Shown piece by piece: positions 8,976-17,608 of a stretch of 64,000 nt of DNA. The stretch's first letter is position 1. Every line of letters starts with the position of its first letter. The stretch spans positions 133,064 to 197,063 of the forward strand of contig JAKIUQ010000006.1 in the NCBI GenBank assembly GCA_021647465.1. The letters are read 5' to 3'. The position numbers were made by a program, and so were the translations under genes. The notes beneath the pieces are model-generated. The model was not told where the DNA came from and did not search any database. It saw only the letters and a program-made list of their open reading frames with translations. The stretch comes from Emcibacter sp. GTDB lineage: Bacteria > Pseudomonadota > Alphaproteobacteria > Sphingomonadales > Emcibacteraceae.

Positions 8976-9500
8976 TCATACGAATTGACTGTTCTCTTCG
9001 GATAATTTATGGGCCGCTTCCATGACATGGGCGATGATCACAAAAACAAAGCCAAGCAACATGGTGTGAATTTCTGTTGTACCTAGACTAATTTGTAACA
9101 AACGCTCCCCCTCAGCATGGTTCATGGAAAGGATCAGGCTATAAACCGCACCGAAAAATGGGGACAGACCGCCGCCAATGATGCTCATCCAGGCGAAGCG
9201 TTTAATATAGGTCGCATTTTCAGATAGAAATACTAATCCCGCCGCATAATTTTTAAATAATTGCCGCAGATTGAACAGGCCATACATCCAGATTGATAAA
9301 GGCAGCAAGGAAAATATAATGCCGAAAGCCTGAGTTTTTATATCAAAAGTCGAAGGATCATATTGATCATTGAAGAAAATGGGAAACCAATCAAGATTTA
9401 ACCACATACTAAATGACACGATGGGTAAAATGAAGAGCAAACCATAACAGATATGGGCAAGAATTTTGCTTAGCATTTGGATTTTATTATTTGAAGTCAT
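8976..9500 (-). CDS. DUF2975 membrane protein
   Basis: A 174-residue membrane protein with four predicted transmembrane segments at about 13-34, 50-73, 98-120 and 141-163. The layout (a short loop around NDQYDPSTFD, the FNLRQLFKNYAAGLVFLSEN stretch, and a C-terminal HxLSEENSQ tail) fits the DUF2975 family. No enzymatic motif is present. Function is unknown; the constant association with a small XRE regulator, seen here directly downstream, suggests a sensor or modulator of that regulator. Confidence 0.88.
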   Translation of the reverse strand: MTSNNKIQMLSKILAHICYGLLFILPIVSFSMWLNLDWFPIFFNDQYDPSTFDIKTQAFGIIFSLLPLSIWMYGLFNLRQLFKNYAAGLVFLSENATYIKRFAWMSIIGGGLSPFFGAVYSLILSMNHAEGERLLQISLGTTEIHTMLLGFVFVIIAHVMEAAHKLSEENSQFV

Positions 9501-9591
9501 CCGAAACCTATTAATAATTTTTTGATTTTTTCATGTAAAACATTAATTTATTACTTAGTCAAGTGAATTTTAACCGTAGAAAGACATTGCT

Positions 9592-10737
9592 CTAAAGGGC
9601 TTGCACAAAGCATAGATGTAATTTCCGGGCGGTTTCATGCCAATCCAGATGACACATGTCTGATGAAATCCGGCTATGATCCCATGGGTGTTGCAAGGCG
9701 ATTTTCAGCGCGTCCGTCAGGGCCTCTGCCGTGCGCTCGGCAATCAATAGGCCATTATCCTTTGTCACTACTTCTGCAATGCCGCCGACGTTGGTGGCAA
9801 TGACAGGTGTTCCGCAGGCGAGACTTTCCAAAATGACATTGGGCATGCCCTCCATAGAAGACATGAGAATCGTGCATTTGGCTTTTCTATAGAAATTGGG
9901 TAATTCATCATGAGGGATATTGGGCAGAAAGGTCACTCTATCCGTCACTTTTAACTGCTGGGCCAGATTTTTTAAGCGGGCCTCAAGCGGACCCGAGCCG
10001 ATGATGACGAGTTTCTCATCCGGTAATTTTGCCAGCGCGTGCAAAATATATTCATGCCCCTTTAACGGCACCAGGTTACCAATGCTCAAGAGATATTCGC
10101 CGGTTGTTACGGGCCGCTGATCCGCATTGAATATCGACCTGTCCACCCCGTTCATGATAACCGTGATTTTATCCTCTGGAATGCCATGCCCGATCAGGCG
10201 GCTTTTCAGAGCTGCGCTGACACAAATTATTTTACTGGCATAATTTAACGCCCGCAGAATTTCTTCTTTTTGCGCGGGCTGCGTCATCCAGAAATTCACA
10301 TCACTGCCGCGCGCGGTCAATATTAAAGGCTTGTCATATTTTTGCGCGAGGTTATAGGCCGCAACGCCGTCCGGATACAGATAATGCCCATCAACCAGAT
10401 CAAAGGTTTCCGGATCGGTATAGATTTTAGGTAATATTTTTTCTGCGGCAGAGGTCATGGCCCCTGCGGCATCAATAAGGCTTGTGCCGGGTATGGTCAT
10501 ATAGCGCGGATGATAGACGGCAACATTCTCTTGGGTTTCCACTTTTGGTACTTGACTATAGCGATGAAACTTACTGCCGGGGAAAAGGCCGAGCAGCGGA
10601 AAATATTGTACAGGGGCGATGACCTTGCGGGAGATATTCTCTATCTGGTCAAAATAGGTCATGCGGTTTTTAACAAAAATGCCGTGACGGGGGTCTATTT
10701 TGTTGGGATACAGCGATGTGAAAGTTAAAACCCGCAA
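9592..10737 (-). CDS. Family 4 glycosyltransferase, probably exopolysaccharide assembly
   Basis: A GT-B retaining glycosyltransferase of 381 residues that transfers a sugar from a nucleotide donor. The N-terminal acceptor domain has the RHGIFVKNRM motif (17-26), ARGSDVNFW lies at 142-150, and the donor domain carries the GT4 signature EGMPNVILESLACGTPVIAT with Glu296 and Glu304. The start is TTG 10735-10737, supported by AAGGA six bases upstream. It follows the amidotransferase gene by 22 bp on the same strand and is probably co-transcribed. Such GT4/AsnB pairs are frequent in exosortase-linked exopolysaccharide loci, which fits the PEP-CTERM protein at 39.4 kb. The sugar is unknown. Confidence 0.88.
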   Translation of the reverse strand: MRVLTFTSLYPNKIDPRHGIFVKNRMTYFDQIENISRKVIAPVQYFPLLGLFPGSKFHRYSQVPKVETQENVAVYHPRYMTIPGTSLIDAAGAMTSAAEKILPKIYTDPETFDLVDGHYLYPDGVAAYNLAQKYDKPLILTARGSDVNFWMTQPAQKEEILRALNYASKIICVSAALKSRLIGHGIPEDKITVIMNGVDRSIFNADQRPVTTGEYLLSIGNLVPLKGHEYILHALAKLPDEKLVIIGSGPLEARLKNLAQQLKVTDRVTFLPNIPHDELPNFYRKAKCTILMSSMEGMPNVILESLACGTPVIATNVGGIAEVVTKDNGLLIAERTAEALTDALKIALQHPWDHSRISSDMCHLDWHETARKLHLCFVQAL

Positions 10738-10759
10738 GTATTTTCCTTAATGGTCAGAA

Positions 10760-12655
10760 TCATGAGAATTCATTCTGCCGCGACAGAAATTGATCAAACA
10801 TCATCAATGTCCAGAGCGCCGCACTATAGTCCCGCATCCCGCTTTGATGGTGATTAACGAGGTCATGCAAATAATCCGCATTAAAATAGCCACTATCCAG
10901 CATGCGTTCACTTAAGACGGCATCTCTGATATTTTGTTTTAACTCCCCCCGAAACCACTTGCCAAGAGGAACGCCAAAGCCCATTTTTGGCCGGTAAAGA
11001 ATATCTTCGGGCAAACGGCCTTCCAGTGATTTTTTGAAGATATATTTTCCTTCACCGCCCTGAAGTTTAAAATCAGAAGGCAGGGTGGCAATCCATTCGA
11101 CAAGCTTATGATCCAGAAGGGGGACGCGAACCTCTAATGAATGGGCCATGGACGCGCGATCTACCTTGGTCAGGATATCACCGACCAGATAGGTTTTCAG
11201 GTCAATATATTGCAGGATAGACAGTGGGTCATCGCTGCCGGAACTGGCCCCGTATTTGTTAAAAACCTCAAGCGTATTATATCCCTGAAGGTCATTTTTT
11301 AAGTCCCTGCTGAATAATTTATCACGCATGTCGCCTTTAAAAATAGAGACCCCGTGAAAATAGCTTTCCACATGATCACGGGCAAGGCCCTGAAAGGTTG
11401 TCTTGGCCCTGAATATGCGCGGTGCCCAGTCGGCCTTTGGATAGACTTTGCCCAATAGTCCAAAAAGCGGTTTTCTGATGGCGTCCGGTAATATGCCGCG
11501 AATTTTCTGTTCAAACATCTGTAATTGATAACGGCGGTATCCGGCCAAATTCTCGTCGCCGCCATCACCAGACAGGGCAACAATCACTTTCTCACGGGCC
11601 AATTCGCAGACGCGGTAGGTGGGCAGAGCCGAACTATCGGCATAAGGTTCATCATATATATCAATCAGTTTTTCCACCAGAGAATAATCTCCGGGGTCGA
11701 CAATCCGTGACCAATGGTTGGTTTTATAACGTTCAGCGACCCTGTCGGCATAATCACTTTCATTAAAATTGGGGTCGGAAAAGCCGATTGAGCAGCTGTT
11801 GACAGGGTCATCACTGATATCTGCCATATCGGCAACAACGGCGCCGGAATCTACGCCGCCAGATAAAAATGCGCCAAGCGGAACGTCGGCGACCATGCGA
11901 ATTTTTACCGCCTCGTGAATGCGTTCGCGTAATTCATTCTTGGCATCATCGAAGCTGCCTTGATAGCTGCCGGTGAATTGCACGTCCCAATATTGGTTTT
12001 TGGTTAAATTTCCGTTGTTCAAATCTATGATAATGCTGTGGCCCGGCTCCAGCTTAAAAACATTCTCATAAATCGTATTTGGTTCTGCCACATAGCCCAG
12101 CGCAAAATAGTCTTCCATGCTTTTCTTGCGCAAGTTTTTGACAAATTCCGGATGGCTCGCAAGAGCCTTTAATTCAGAAGCAAACAAGATGGTTCTTTCC
12201 CCGGAAGCTGCGTAAAATAATGGCTTGATCCCCAGCCTGTCACGGGTCATGAAGATTTTTTTATCGCGGTTGTCATAAATGACATAGGCGAACATGCCGC
12301 GAATGCGTTTGACACTGTCCGGCCCCCAGGCATGATAGGCATAAAGGATTACTTCCGTATCGCAGCGGGTTCTAAAGTGATAGCCTTTTGCCTCTAATTC
12401 GGCGCGGATTTCCATAAAATTATAGATTTCGCCATTGTAAGTGATGGTGACTTCATTATCGCTTGTGGTCATGGGCTGCTGACCGCTCTTTAAATCAATG
12501 ATGGACAGCCTGCGATGGCCAAGCCCAACACCGTTTGTCACATATATTCCGGCCTCATCAGGGCCACGGTGGATGATGGCGTCGGTCATTTTTTTAAGGA
12601 TGGCTTGATCAGGCTTTCTGTCAAGCGACGTTATAATACCGGCAATACCGCACAT
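10760..12655 (-). CDS. asnB: AsnB-type glutamine amidotransferase (asparagine synthase-like), exosortase-locus type
   Basis: A 631-residue class II glutamine amidotransferase. Cys2 is the N-terminal glutaminase nucleophile (MCGIAGI), with GHRRLSIIDL and YNGEIYN following in the N-domain. The C-domain has the ATP pyrophosphatase loop SGGVDS at 265-270 and the downstream SGDGGDENLAGYRRY motif. Homologues either make asparagine or amidate sugars or other surface-polymer components. The neighbouring GT4 gene favours a polysaccharide role like that of the exosortase A system amidotransferase family, but ordinary asparagine synthesis cannot be excluded. No exosortase gene is in the window. Transcription is leftward from the 12.66-12.77 kb interval. 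Confidence 0.88.
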   Translation of the reverse strand: MCGIAGIITSLDRKPDQAILKKMTDAIIHRGPDEAGIYVTNGVGLGHRRLSIIDLKSGQQPMTTSDNEVTITYNGEIYNFMEIRAELEAKGYHFRTRCDTEVILYAYHAWGPDSVKRIRGMFAYVIYDNRDKKIFMTRDRLGIKPLFYAASGERTILFASELKALASHPEFVKNLRKKSMEDYFALGYVAEPNTIYENVFKLEPGHSIIIDLNNGNLTKNQYWDVQFTGSYQGSFDDAKNELRERIHEAVKIRMVADVPLGAFLSGGVDSGAVVADMADISDDPVNSCSIGFSDPNFNESDYADRVAERYKTNHWSRIVDPGDYSLVEKLIDIYDEPYADSSALPTYRVCELAREKVIVALSGDGGDENLAGYRRYQLQMFEQKIRGILPDAIRKPLFGLLGKVYPKADWAPRIFRAKTTFQGLARDHVESYFHGVSIFKGDMRDKLFSRDLKNDLQGYNTLEVFNKYGASSGSDDPLSILQYIDLKTYLVGDILTKVDRASMAHSLEVRVPLLDHKLVEWIATLPSDFKLQGGEGKYIFKKSLEGRLPEDILYRPKMGFGVPLGKWFRGELKQNIRDAVLSERMLDSGYFNADYLHDLVNHHQSGMRDYSAALWTLMMFDQFLSRQNEFS

Positions 12656-12771
12656 GGTTTCAGGATTTCCTCTTTACAGTCATTATTAATATTTCTTTTT
12701 AAGGACAATAATTTAAAAGACCTTTAATGTCAGGTGAAATAATTTTCTTCAGTCAAAACTGTGGTCAGGTC

Positions 12772-12800
12772 AAAAAAATGCCCCGGCAAAAAGCCAGGGC
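12772..12800 (-). terminator. Rho-independent terminator of the GntR/ABC operon
   Basis: Read on the minus strand, GCCCTGGC pairs with GCCGGGGC (eight base pairs including one G-T) around a TTTTT loop and is followed by ATTTTTTT. It lies 62 bp after the stop of the ABC permease and upstream of the amidotransferase gene, so it ends the regulator/ABC operon and separates it from the polysaccharide genes. Confidence 0.85.
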
Positions 12801-12862
12801 AGTTGGAAGATATCAGGGTTAAGGGCATTGGCCCGAACCGCCTAATAAGAAATTAAGGTAAA

Positions 12863-13798
12863 TCACAGGCTGTTGCGTTTCCTGAGTAATATGGTCGCAT
12901 AGAGTATCGCTGCGGCAATAGCAAGCCCGAACCAGAATTCCGGCTGAGCGGCGGACTGAATAATATCAAGTGGTGTGTGGGCGCCCAAACTGGTGAAATT
13001 TAGACCAAAGCCGTCATCGGTTCCAAAAATATGCGCCCCCGTCAGACGCATGCCGATGAAGCGCGCAAGATATTCCGATTGAAAAAACAAAGTTTCAAAT
13101 AATATCACCAAGGCAACAGGAATGGTTGCGAGCAATAATGGTGTACGTTTTGCAATAACAGATACGAGCATAAACCAGGCGAAAATCGGCAAAGCCCAGA
13201 GGCCATATATAATCATATAGGTCATTTCGCTAAAGACCATTAGCGGAAAATTGGTGGAAGACCACAGAAGATCCCAGGCACTATATTCCGTGCCCAAGGT
13301 CGTAAAACTGCCCACGATCAACAGAAAGACTTGAAAAATAACAGTGAACCCGATGGCAACAAAAGGGATCACCAGCATCACGTTCAGTAATTTGGCAAGA
13401 ACTGTTTGCAGGTCTGAGACGGGCATGGATTTCCAGAATAGAATGCTATTGTCTTTTCGTTCATCATATAACGCGCCAAGAGCCGTAAAGACCATGCAGA
13501 ACCACGCGCCAATCATAATTGGTAACGTAGAAACCATCAGTATATGATTAATGTGGGCGCTAATATCCTGAGCTTTTTGAGCGGACATATTGGCAATCAT
13601 TTCATTCAAGGTATAGGAGTGTCCATCTATATTAATGGATCGGCCCAACAACCCCATGCTGATTATGATCAGAACCATGGAGATGCCTGTAATCACCAGC
13701 GGCGTTGTAAATATGGCCCGGCGGTTTTCCCAATATTCTCTGAGCATCAGTGCTTTGAAGGGGTTATAGCCGTTTATTTTTATGATGGAGGCGAGCAT
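12863..13798 (-). CDS. ABC-2 type transporter permease
   Basis: A 311-residue integral membrane subunit with about six hydrophobic segments, beginning near ITGISMVLIIISMGLLG and ending at FGLAIAAAILYATILL followed by a basic tail. It pairs with the ATPase encoded 256 bp upstream. The reading frame is open upstream to 13942, but the start at ATG 13796-13798 is preferred because GGAG lies about eight bases before it and the upstream extension overlaps the small ORF in between. Together with the GntR regulator this has the layout of YtrA-type operons, whose exporters respond to cell-envelope stress; the substrate here is unknown. Confidence 0.88.
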   Translation of the reverse strand: MLASIIKINGYNPFKALMLREYWENRRAIFTTPLVITGISMVLIIISMGLLGRSINIDGHSYTLNEMIANMSAQKAQDISAHINHILMVSTLPIMIGAWFCMVFTALGALYDERKDNSILFWKSMPVSDLQTVLAKLLNVMLVIPFVAIGFTVIFQVFLLIVGSFTTLGTEYSAWDLLWSSTNFPLMVFSEMTYMIIYGLWALPIFAWFMLVSVIAKRTPLLLATIPVALVILFETLFFQSEYLARFIGMRLTGAHIFGTDDGFGLNFTSLGAHTPLDIIQSAAQPEFWFGLAIAAAILYATILLRKRNSL

Positions 13799-13847
13799 TT
13801 TAATTCTCCGTTTTTTTATTATATGTGATTGTGATACACAATATGGA

Positions 13848-14051
13848 TTACAGCAGACTGCAAAAATTAAATGAGCAAAGGGGGGGCGGCGGGCCAAATT
13901 CCAAAACTGATCTCTGCTGATTGGCATAGGACAGGTTAACAATTCCGGTGATCAAAAGGACGGACATAAATCCGGCAATGATCAGCGCCCTGATTTTAAT
14001 ATTCTTGCCGACATCCGAGCCGACAGTTTGGTTCATATTTTTGTTGCGCAT
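13848..14051 (-). CDS. Small single-pass membrane protein between ABC genes
   Basis: A 67-residue protein with one hydrophobic segment at about 23-43 (RALIIAGFMSVLLITGIV) and a short tail with PPPP and two Cys. I do not recognise a family. Evidence that it is real: it fits exactly between the ATPase stop and the permease, and its ATG is preceded by GGAGGGG embedded in the end of the ATPase gene, so translation is likely coupled. It may be an accessory subunit of the transporter or a leaderless micropeptide; its function is unknown. Confidence 0.6.
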   Translation of the reverse strand: MRNKNMNQTVGSDVGKNIKIRALIIAGFMSVLLITGIVNLSYANQQRSVLEFGPPPPLCSFNFCSLL

Positions 14052-14053
14052 TG

Positions 14054-14905
14054 TTATTTCCCCTCCATAAGAATGACGAATAAATCTGATAAATTTACGC
14101 GGCTAACATCACCTAATTTTTCAAGTTCCGCGCGGGATTTCCCATTAAATATAAAGGATGTGCGCCCCAGCATGGTTTGTTCGGAGGCCGGGGACAGGGC
14201 CCGCGCGGCCGCAATATTCTGCGCGGTTGGATTAAGCATCATCCAGTCTTCTGTAATCGCTTCCATATTTGCCTCGAGGGCGATTTCCCCTTCGCGGATA
14301 AAGATGACCTGAGAAAGGATATTTTCAATTTCATCCACCTGATGAGTTGTGATCAGGATCGTCCGGTCTTCGTCAAAGAAATCTTCGAGCAGTTGATGAT
14401 AGAATTTCTTGCGATAGATAATATCAAGGCCGAGTGTCGGCTCATCAAGAACCAGAATTTTGGCATCAATGGACATGATCAAAGCCAGATGAACCTGAAC
14501 GATCATACCTTTGGACAATTGGCGGATTTTTTTATCAAGGGGAACTGTTGTGCCAGCCAGAAAGGCCAGTGCCTTTTCCCGATTGAAGCTTTTATGTACG
14601 CCTTCGACAAAGTCAATAGCCTCGGAAACCTTGATCCATTTGGGCAGGGTTGCCACATCTGAGATAAAGCAGATTTGTTTCATCAGTTCGTCGCGCTGGC
14701 TATAGGGATCAAGCCCCAGAACATTCAAATCCCCATCATAAGCGCTCAGGCCCAGAATGCTGTTCAGCAGAGTTGTTTTACCGGCACCATTCGCCCCGAT
14801 TATACCAACGATTTGTCCCTTTTGAATTGTCAGGTTAATATTTTTCAGAGCCTGAAATGATCCAAAGGACTTATTGAGGTTTTTGGCTGTTATTATATTT
14901 GTCAT
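14054..14905 (-). CDS. ABC transporter ATP-binding protein (YtrB-like)
   Basis: A 283-residue ABC ATPase. Walker A is GANGAGKTT (37-45), the signature is LSKGM (130-134), Walker B is LVLDEP (Asp154, Glu155), and the switch histidine is in ITTHQVDE. The LSKGM signature and the C-terminal extension are usual for ABC-2 drug or lipid exporters in GntR-controlled operons. It lies 15 bp downstream of the GntR regulator and just upstream of the small membrane ORF and the permease, so one transcript is likely. Confidence 0.93.
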   Translation of the reverse strand: MTNIITAKNLNKSFGSFQALKNINLTIQKGQIVGIIGANGAGKTTLLNSILGLSAYDGDLNVLGLDPYSQRDELMKQICFISDVATLPKWIKVSEAIDFVEGVHKSFNREKALAFLAGTTVPLDKKIRQLSKGMIVQVHLALIMSIDAKILVLDEPTLGLDIIYRKKFYHQLLEDFFDEDRTILITTHQVDEIENILSQVIFIREGEIALEANMEAITEDWMMLNPTAQNIAAARALSPASEQTMLGRTSFIFNGKSRAELEKLGDVSRVNLSDLFVILMEGK

Positions 14906-14920
14906 TGCTAAATCCTTACC

Positions 14921-15289
14921 CTAATTTGTACCGTTTTGTTCGGCAGATTTAATTAGTTTTTTGGCATCAAGGCCCAAAAGGGAAATCCGTTTGATGATTT
15001 CGGGCCATTCTTTGGTGAGAAATTTTTCCTGTTCCGTATTCAATAGTTTTTTTCTGGCACCTTCGAGTATAAACATTCCAAGACCTCTTCTTTTTTCTAC
15101 CAGTCCTTCGTCTACAAGCTCGGCATAAGCTTTTGAGGCGGTAATAGGATTAATTTGATAATCTACGGCAACTTTTCTGACTGATGGGAGGGCCTCTCCC
15201 TCTTTTAAGGCTCCGTCAATTATCATGGCCAATATCCGCTCTTTTAACTGCAGATAGATTGGCTGGTCATTTTTCCACTGTGTTGTCAC
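14921..15289 (-). CDS. GntR-family transcriptional regulator, YtrA subfamily
   Basis: A 122-residue repressor with an N-terminal winged helix (about 10-78: QPIYLQLKERI, then GEALPSVRKVAVDYQINPIT, then AYAELVDEGLVEKRRGLGMF) and only a short helical C-terminus. That short length and lack of an effector domain define the YtrA group, which normally represses its own ABC operon. It is the first gene of the operon here. A GTGT/ACAC dyad 68 bp upstream of the start is a plausible operator. Confidence 0.92.
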   Translation of the reverse strand: MTTQWKNDQPIYLQLKERILAMIIDGALKEGEALPSVRKVAVDYQINPITASKAYAELVDEGLVEKRRGLGMFILEGARKKLLNTEQEKFLTKEWPEIIKRISLLGLDAKKLIKSAEQNGTN

Positions 15290-15621
15290 GGTAAATTCCT
15301 ATCTTTAACTAAGCCGACCTTTAATAAGTTGGCACAATAACCGTTGTGGTGTTTAAGTGTTGTAGAATAATAGTACACCATGGCAATAATAGTCAACATC
15401 TATTTAAAATAATATTAAAAATTCTTTATTTTCAATATGTTGCGTTATTAATTGTGAGTTATAGATAATATTGAAACTAGATAAAATATAGAAAATGGAG
15501 AAAAATATCTGTTGTGATAGCCATTGTGAGTAATGAAATTTCAGGATATAGTGCCGCAAACAATAACCGCAAGCATTTCAAAAACAACATGTTCAAACAA
15601 ACATACAGAAAAGTGATCATC
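15290..15621. other. AT-rich divergent intergenic region
   Basis: About 330 bp between the GntR start and the chosen amidohydrolase start. It holds the candidate GntR operator and, at 15404-15418, TTAA-N7-TTAA, which matches the CtrA-box pattern but in DNA so AT-rich that chance is likely. The amidohydrolase frame is open leftward to a GTG at 15514 but that stretch does not look like protein. Nothing else is seen. Confidence 0.6.
15356..15379. promoter_or_regulatory. Candidate GntR/YtrA operator
   Basis: AGTGTT and TACACC are separated by 12 bases upstream of the GntR gene. Symmetric positions match at GTGT/ACAC and at the inner TA/TA pairs around a centre at 15367/15368. YtrA-type regulators are known to bind GTGT...ACAC dyads, which is why I mark it. 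The match is imperfect and not tested. Confidence 0.4.
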
Positions 15622-17070
15622 ATGAAAATGACCTATAAATCTGGCCGAGTGTATTATGTAAAAATGCTTTTTTTAGGGGTAGTAATGTCAATTTTTACAC
15701 AGACTAATGCCGCACAGGCCAATGCCGAAGTACAAAAAAATGTCGATCTTATCGTTCAGGGCCGCTATGTGGTGACGATGGATGCTGAAAATCCGGTCAT
15801 TGAGAATGGGGCTGTTGCGGTTAGGGACGGCGTGATTGTCGCCGTGGGCCGCGCCGATGATATCACTGCGCAATATACCGCGCCAAAAACCGTCACCGGA
15901 AAAGACCGCGTTCTACTGCCGGGGTTGATCAATGGCCATACCCATACGGCAATGGTCATGTTCCGCGGTATGGCGGATGATTTGGCCTTTATGACATGGT
16001 TAAAAGAATATATTTTCCCGATGGAGGGGCAGTTTGTTGACCCTGAATTCATTGAAACGGGTATGAATCTCGCCTGTCTGGAGATGATTCGTGGCGGAAC
16101 GACATCATTTGTTGATATGTATTTCTATCCCGAAAAGGGGGCAGAAGTCATTGAATCCTGTGGCCTCAGGGCCATAATGGCCGCCCCCGCCATTGATTTT
16201 CCAAGCCCCGGCTTTAAAGGCTGGGATGATTCCCACGGGGCAGCGGTTTCATTTGTAAAGAATTATAAAAGCAAATCCGGCAGGGTGGTCGCGGGTTTTG
16301 GCCCCCATTCGCCCTATACGGTATCGCCGGAACATCTGGGCCAGGTATCTGAGACTGCCTTGGCCCTGAAGGCGCCCATCAGCATTCATTTGGCCGAAGA
16401 CCGTGTGGAGCTTGCCCTGATTAAAGAACGCTATGACAGCACGCCCATTGTCCATGTGGAAGGCCTGGGACTATTTCGCAATAAAGTGATCGCGGCCCAT
16501 GTGGTTCACCCCACAGTAGCAGAAATCAAGATTTTGGCCAAACAAAAAGTAGGGGTTATTCATAACCCCACCTCCAACATGAAAACGGCGGCAGGTGTCT
16601 CGCCGGTGCCGGAAATGTTAAAGCAGGGGGTGCGCATGGGCCTTGGCACGGACGGAGCGGCCTCAAATAATGATTTGAATATGTGGGAAGAAATTCGCCT
16701 GGCCGCCTTGCTGCATAAGGGCGTCAATTATGATCCGACGGTCATGTCTGCGCCCACCGTATTGCGCATGGCAACCATTGGCGGGGCTGAGGCTGTCGGG
16801 CTAGATCATCTGGTTGGGGATATTGTTGTTGGCAAGCGGGCAGACTTGATTCAGATGGATCTTACGGGGGCGCATATGACCCCGCTGTATGATGTGATTT
16901 CGCATCTTGTCTATGCGGTAAGCGGCAGTGATGTGGTGACCACCATCGTTGATGGCAATATCCTGATGGAAGATGGTAGATTTCTTACATTGGATGCCGA
17001 AAAAGTTCGGGCAAACGCCAATGAACTGGCCAGCCGTATTTCCCAAGCCTTGAAAGAGGCTGATAAATAG
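15622..17070 (+). CDS. Exported amidohydrolase, 5-methylthioadenosine / S-adenosylhomocysteine deaminase-like
   Basis: A 482-residue metal-dependent hydrolase of the ATZ/TRZ-MtaD group, which deaminates adenosine-type compounds. Metal ligands are visible: HTH in LINGHTHTAM (about 106-108), HLAED (His256, Glu259), AAHVVHP (His293) and GTDGAAS (Asp344). Unlike typical cytosolic MtaD it begins with a basic segment and a hydrophobic stretch ending in NAAQANA, which looks like a signal peptide, so it may act in the periplasm. The start at ATG 15622 is chosen for that reason; a GTG at 15514 and an ATG at 15589 are also in frame. The nearby cytidine deaminase and thymidine kinase suggest a nucleoside salvage theme. 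Substrate is inferred from family only. Confidence 0.82.
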   Translation: MKMTYKSGRVYYVKMLFLGVVMSIFTQTNAAQANAEVQKNVDLIVQGRYVVTMDAENPVIENGAVAVRDGVIVAVGRADDITAQYTAPKTVTGKDRVLLPGLINGHTHTAMVMFRGMADDLAFMTWLKEYIFPMEGQFVDPEFIETGMNLACLEMIRGGTTSFVDMYFYPEKGAEVIESCGLRAIMAAPAIDFPSPGFKGWDDSHGAAVSFVKNYKSKSGRVVAGFGPHSPYTVSPEHLGQVSETALALKAPISIHLAEDRVELALIKERYDSTPIVHVEGLGLFRNKVIAAHVVHPTVAEIKILAKQKVGVIHNPTSNMKTAAGVSPVPEMLKQGVRMGLGTDGAASNNDLNMWEEIRLAALLHKGVNYDPTVMSAPTVLRMATIGGAEAVGLDHLVGDIVVGKRADLIQMDLTGAHMTPLYDVISHLVYAVSGSDVVTTIVDGNILMEDGRFLTLDAEKVRANANELASRISQALKEADK

Positions 17071-17072
17071 GA

Positions 17073-17483
17073 TCACGTTAGTTTAAAGGCATGGGGCAGC
17101 AGTTCATCCATGGTGAATGTGCGGTGGCCGTCCACATGGACGGGGACTTCGGGGCCGAGGAATTCTGACATAACCTGCCGGCAGGCCCCGCAAGGCACCA
17201 GCGATTCTTTTGACAAGCCTGCCTCATTATGACCAATGGAAATGGCCAGGCCGATAACTTTGGCGGGGGAGGCGGTGCGGGCGGAAAATAACGCAACCCT
17301 TTCGGCGCAGCAGGTCAGGCCGTAACTGGCATTTTCAATATTGGTGCCTTTGAATATCTGACCATCATCCAGCAAAACCGCCGCGCCAACAGGGAAATTA
17401 GAATAGGGGGAATAGGTATTCTCCTTGGCTTCTCTCGCGGCTTTTATAAGTTTCTCTTCGGATGTCATGGCGTTTTGAATCAT
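17073..17483 (-). CDS. cdd: Cytidine deaminase
   Basis: A 136-residue homotetrameric-type cytidine deaminase that converts cytidine and deoxycytidine to uridine forms in pyrimidine salvage. Motifs: NIENASYGLTCCAER with zinc ligand Cys59 and catalytic Glu61, and PCGACRQ with zinc ligands Cys98 and Cys101. Length is normal for the short tetrameric class. A second in-frame ATG six codons in is an alternative start. It is divergent from tdk over a 125-bp interval with a shared candidate operator. Confidence 0.95.
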   Translation of the reverse strand: MIQNAMTSEEKLIKAAREAKENTYSPYSNFPVGAAVLLDDGQIFKGTNIENASYGLTCCAERVALFSARTASPAKVIGLAISIGHNEAGLSKESLVPCGACRQVMSEFLGPEVPVHVDGHRTFTMDELLPHAFKLT

Positions 17484-17528
17484 AGAGTGTCTGCTTTTGA
17501 AAAGGGATGAAATTTCTATTGCGCTATC

Positions 17529-17560
17529 TTGTCACAAATCTTTATTTACCGTATGGTAAA
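17529..17560 (+). promoter_or_regulatory. Candidate tdk promoter overlapped by an inverted repeat
   Basis: TTGTCA, 17 bases, then TATGGT resembles a sigma-70 -35/-10 pair pointing to tdk. The -10 element is overlapped by TTTACC-GTAT-GGTAAA (17545-17560), perfect six-base arms. An operator at this place could control tdk and the divergent cdd together. Pattern match only. Confidence 0.45.
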
Positions 17561-17608
17561 AATCATAAGAACTCAATATGAAAGACCAATTATATTTTAG
17601 GGAAATAT

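Noticed and set aside
15514..15621. Upstream extension of the amidohydrolase to GTG 15514
   Set aside because: The extra residues are polar and unlike a family N-terminus, and they would bury the apparent signal peptide inside the protein.
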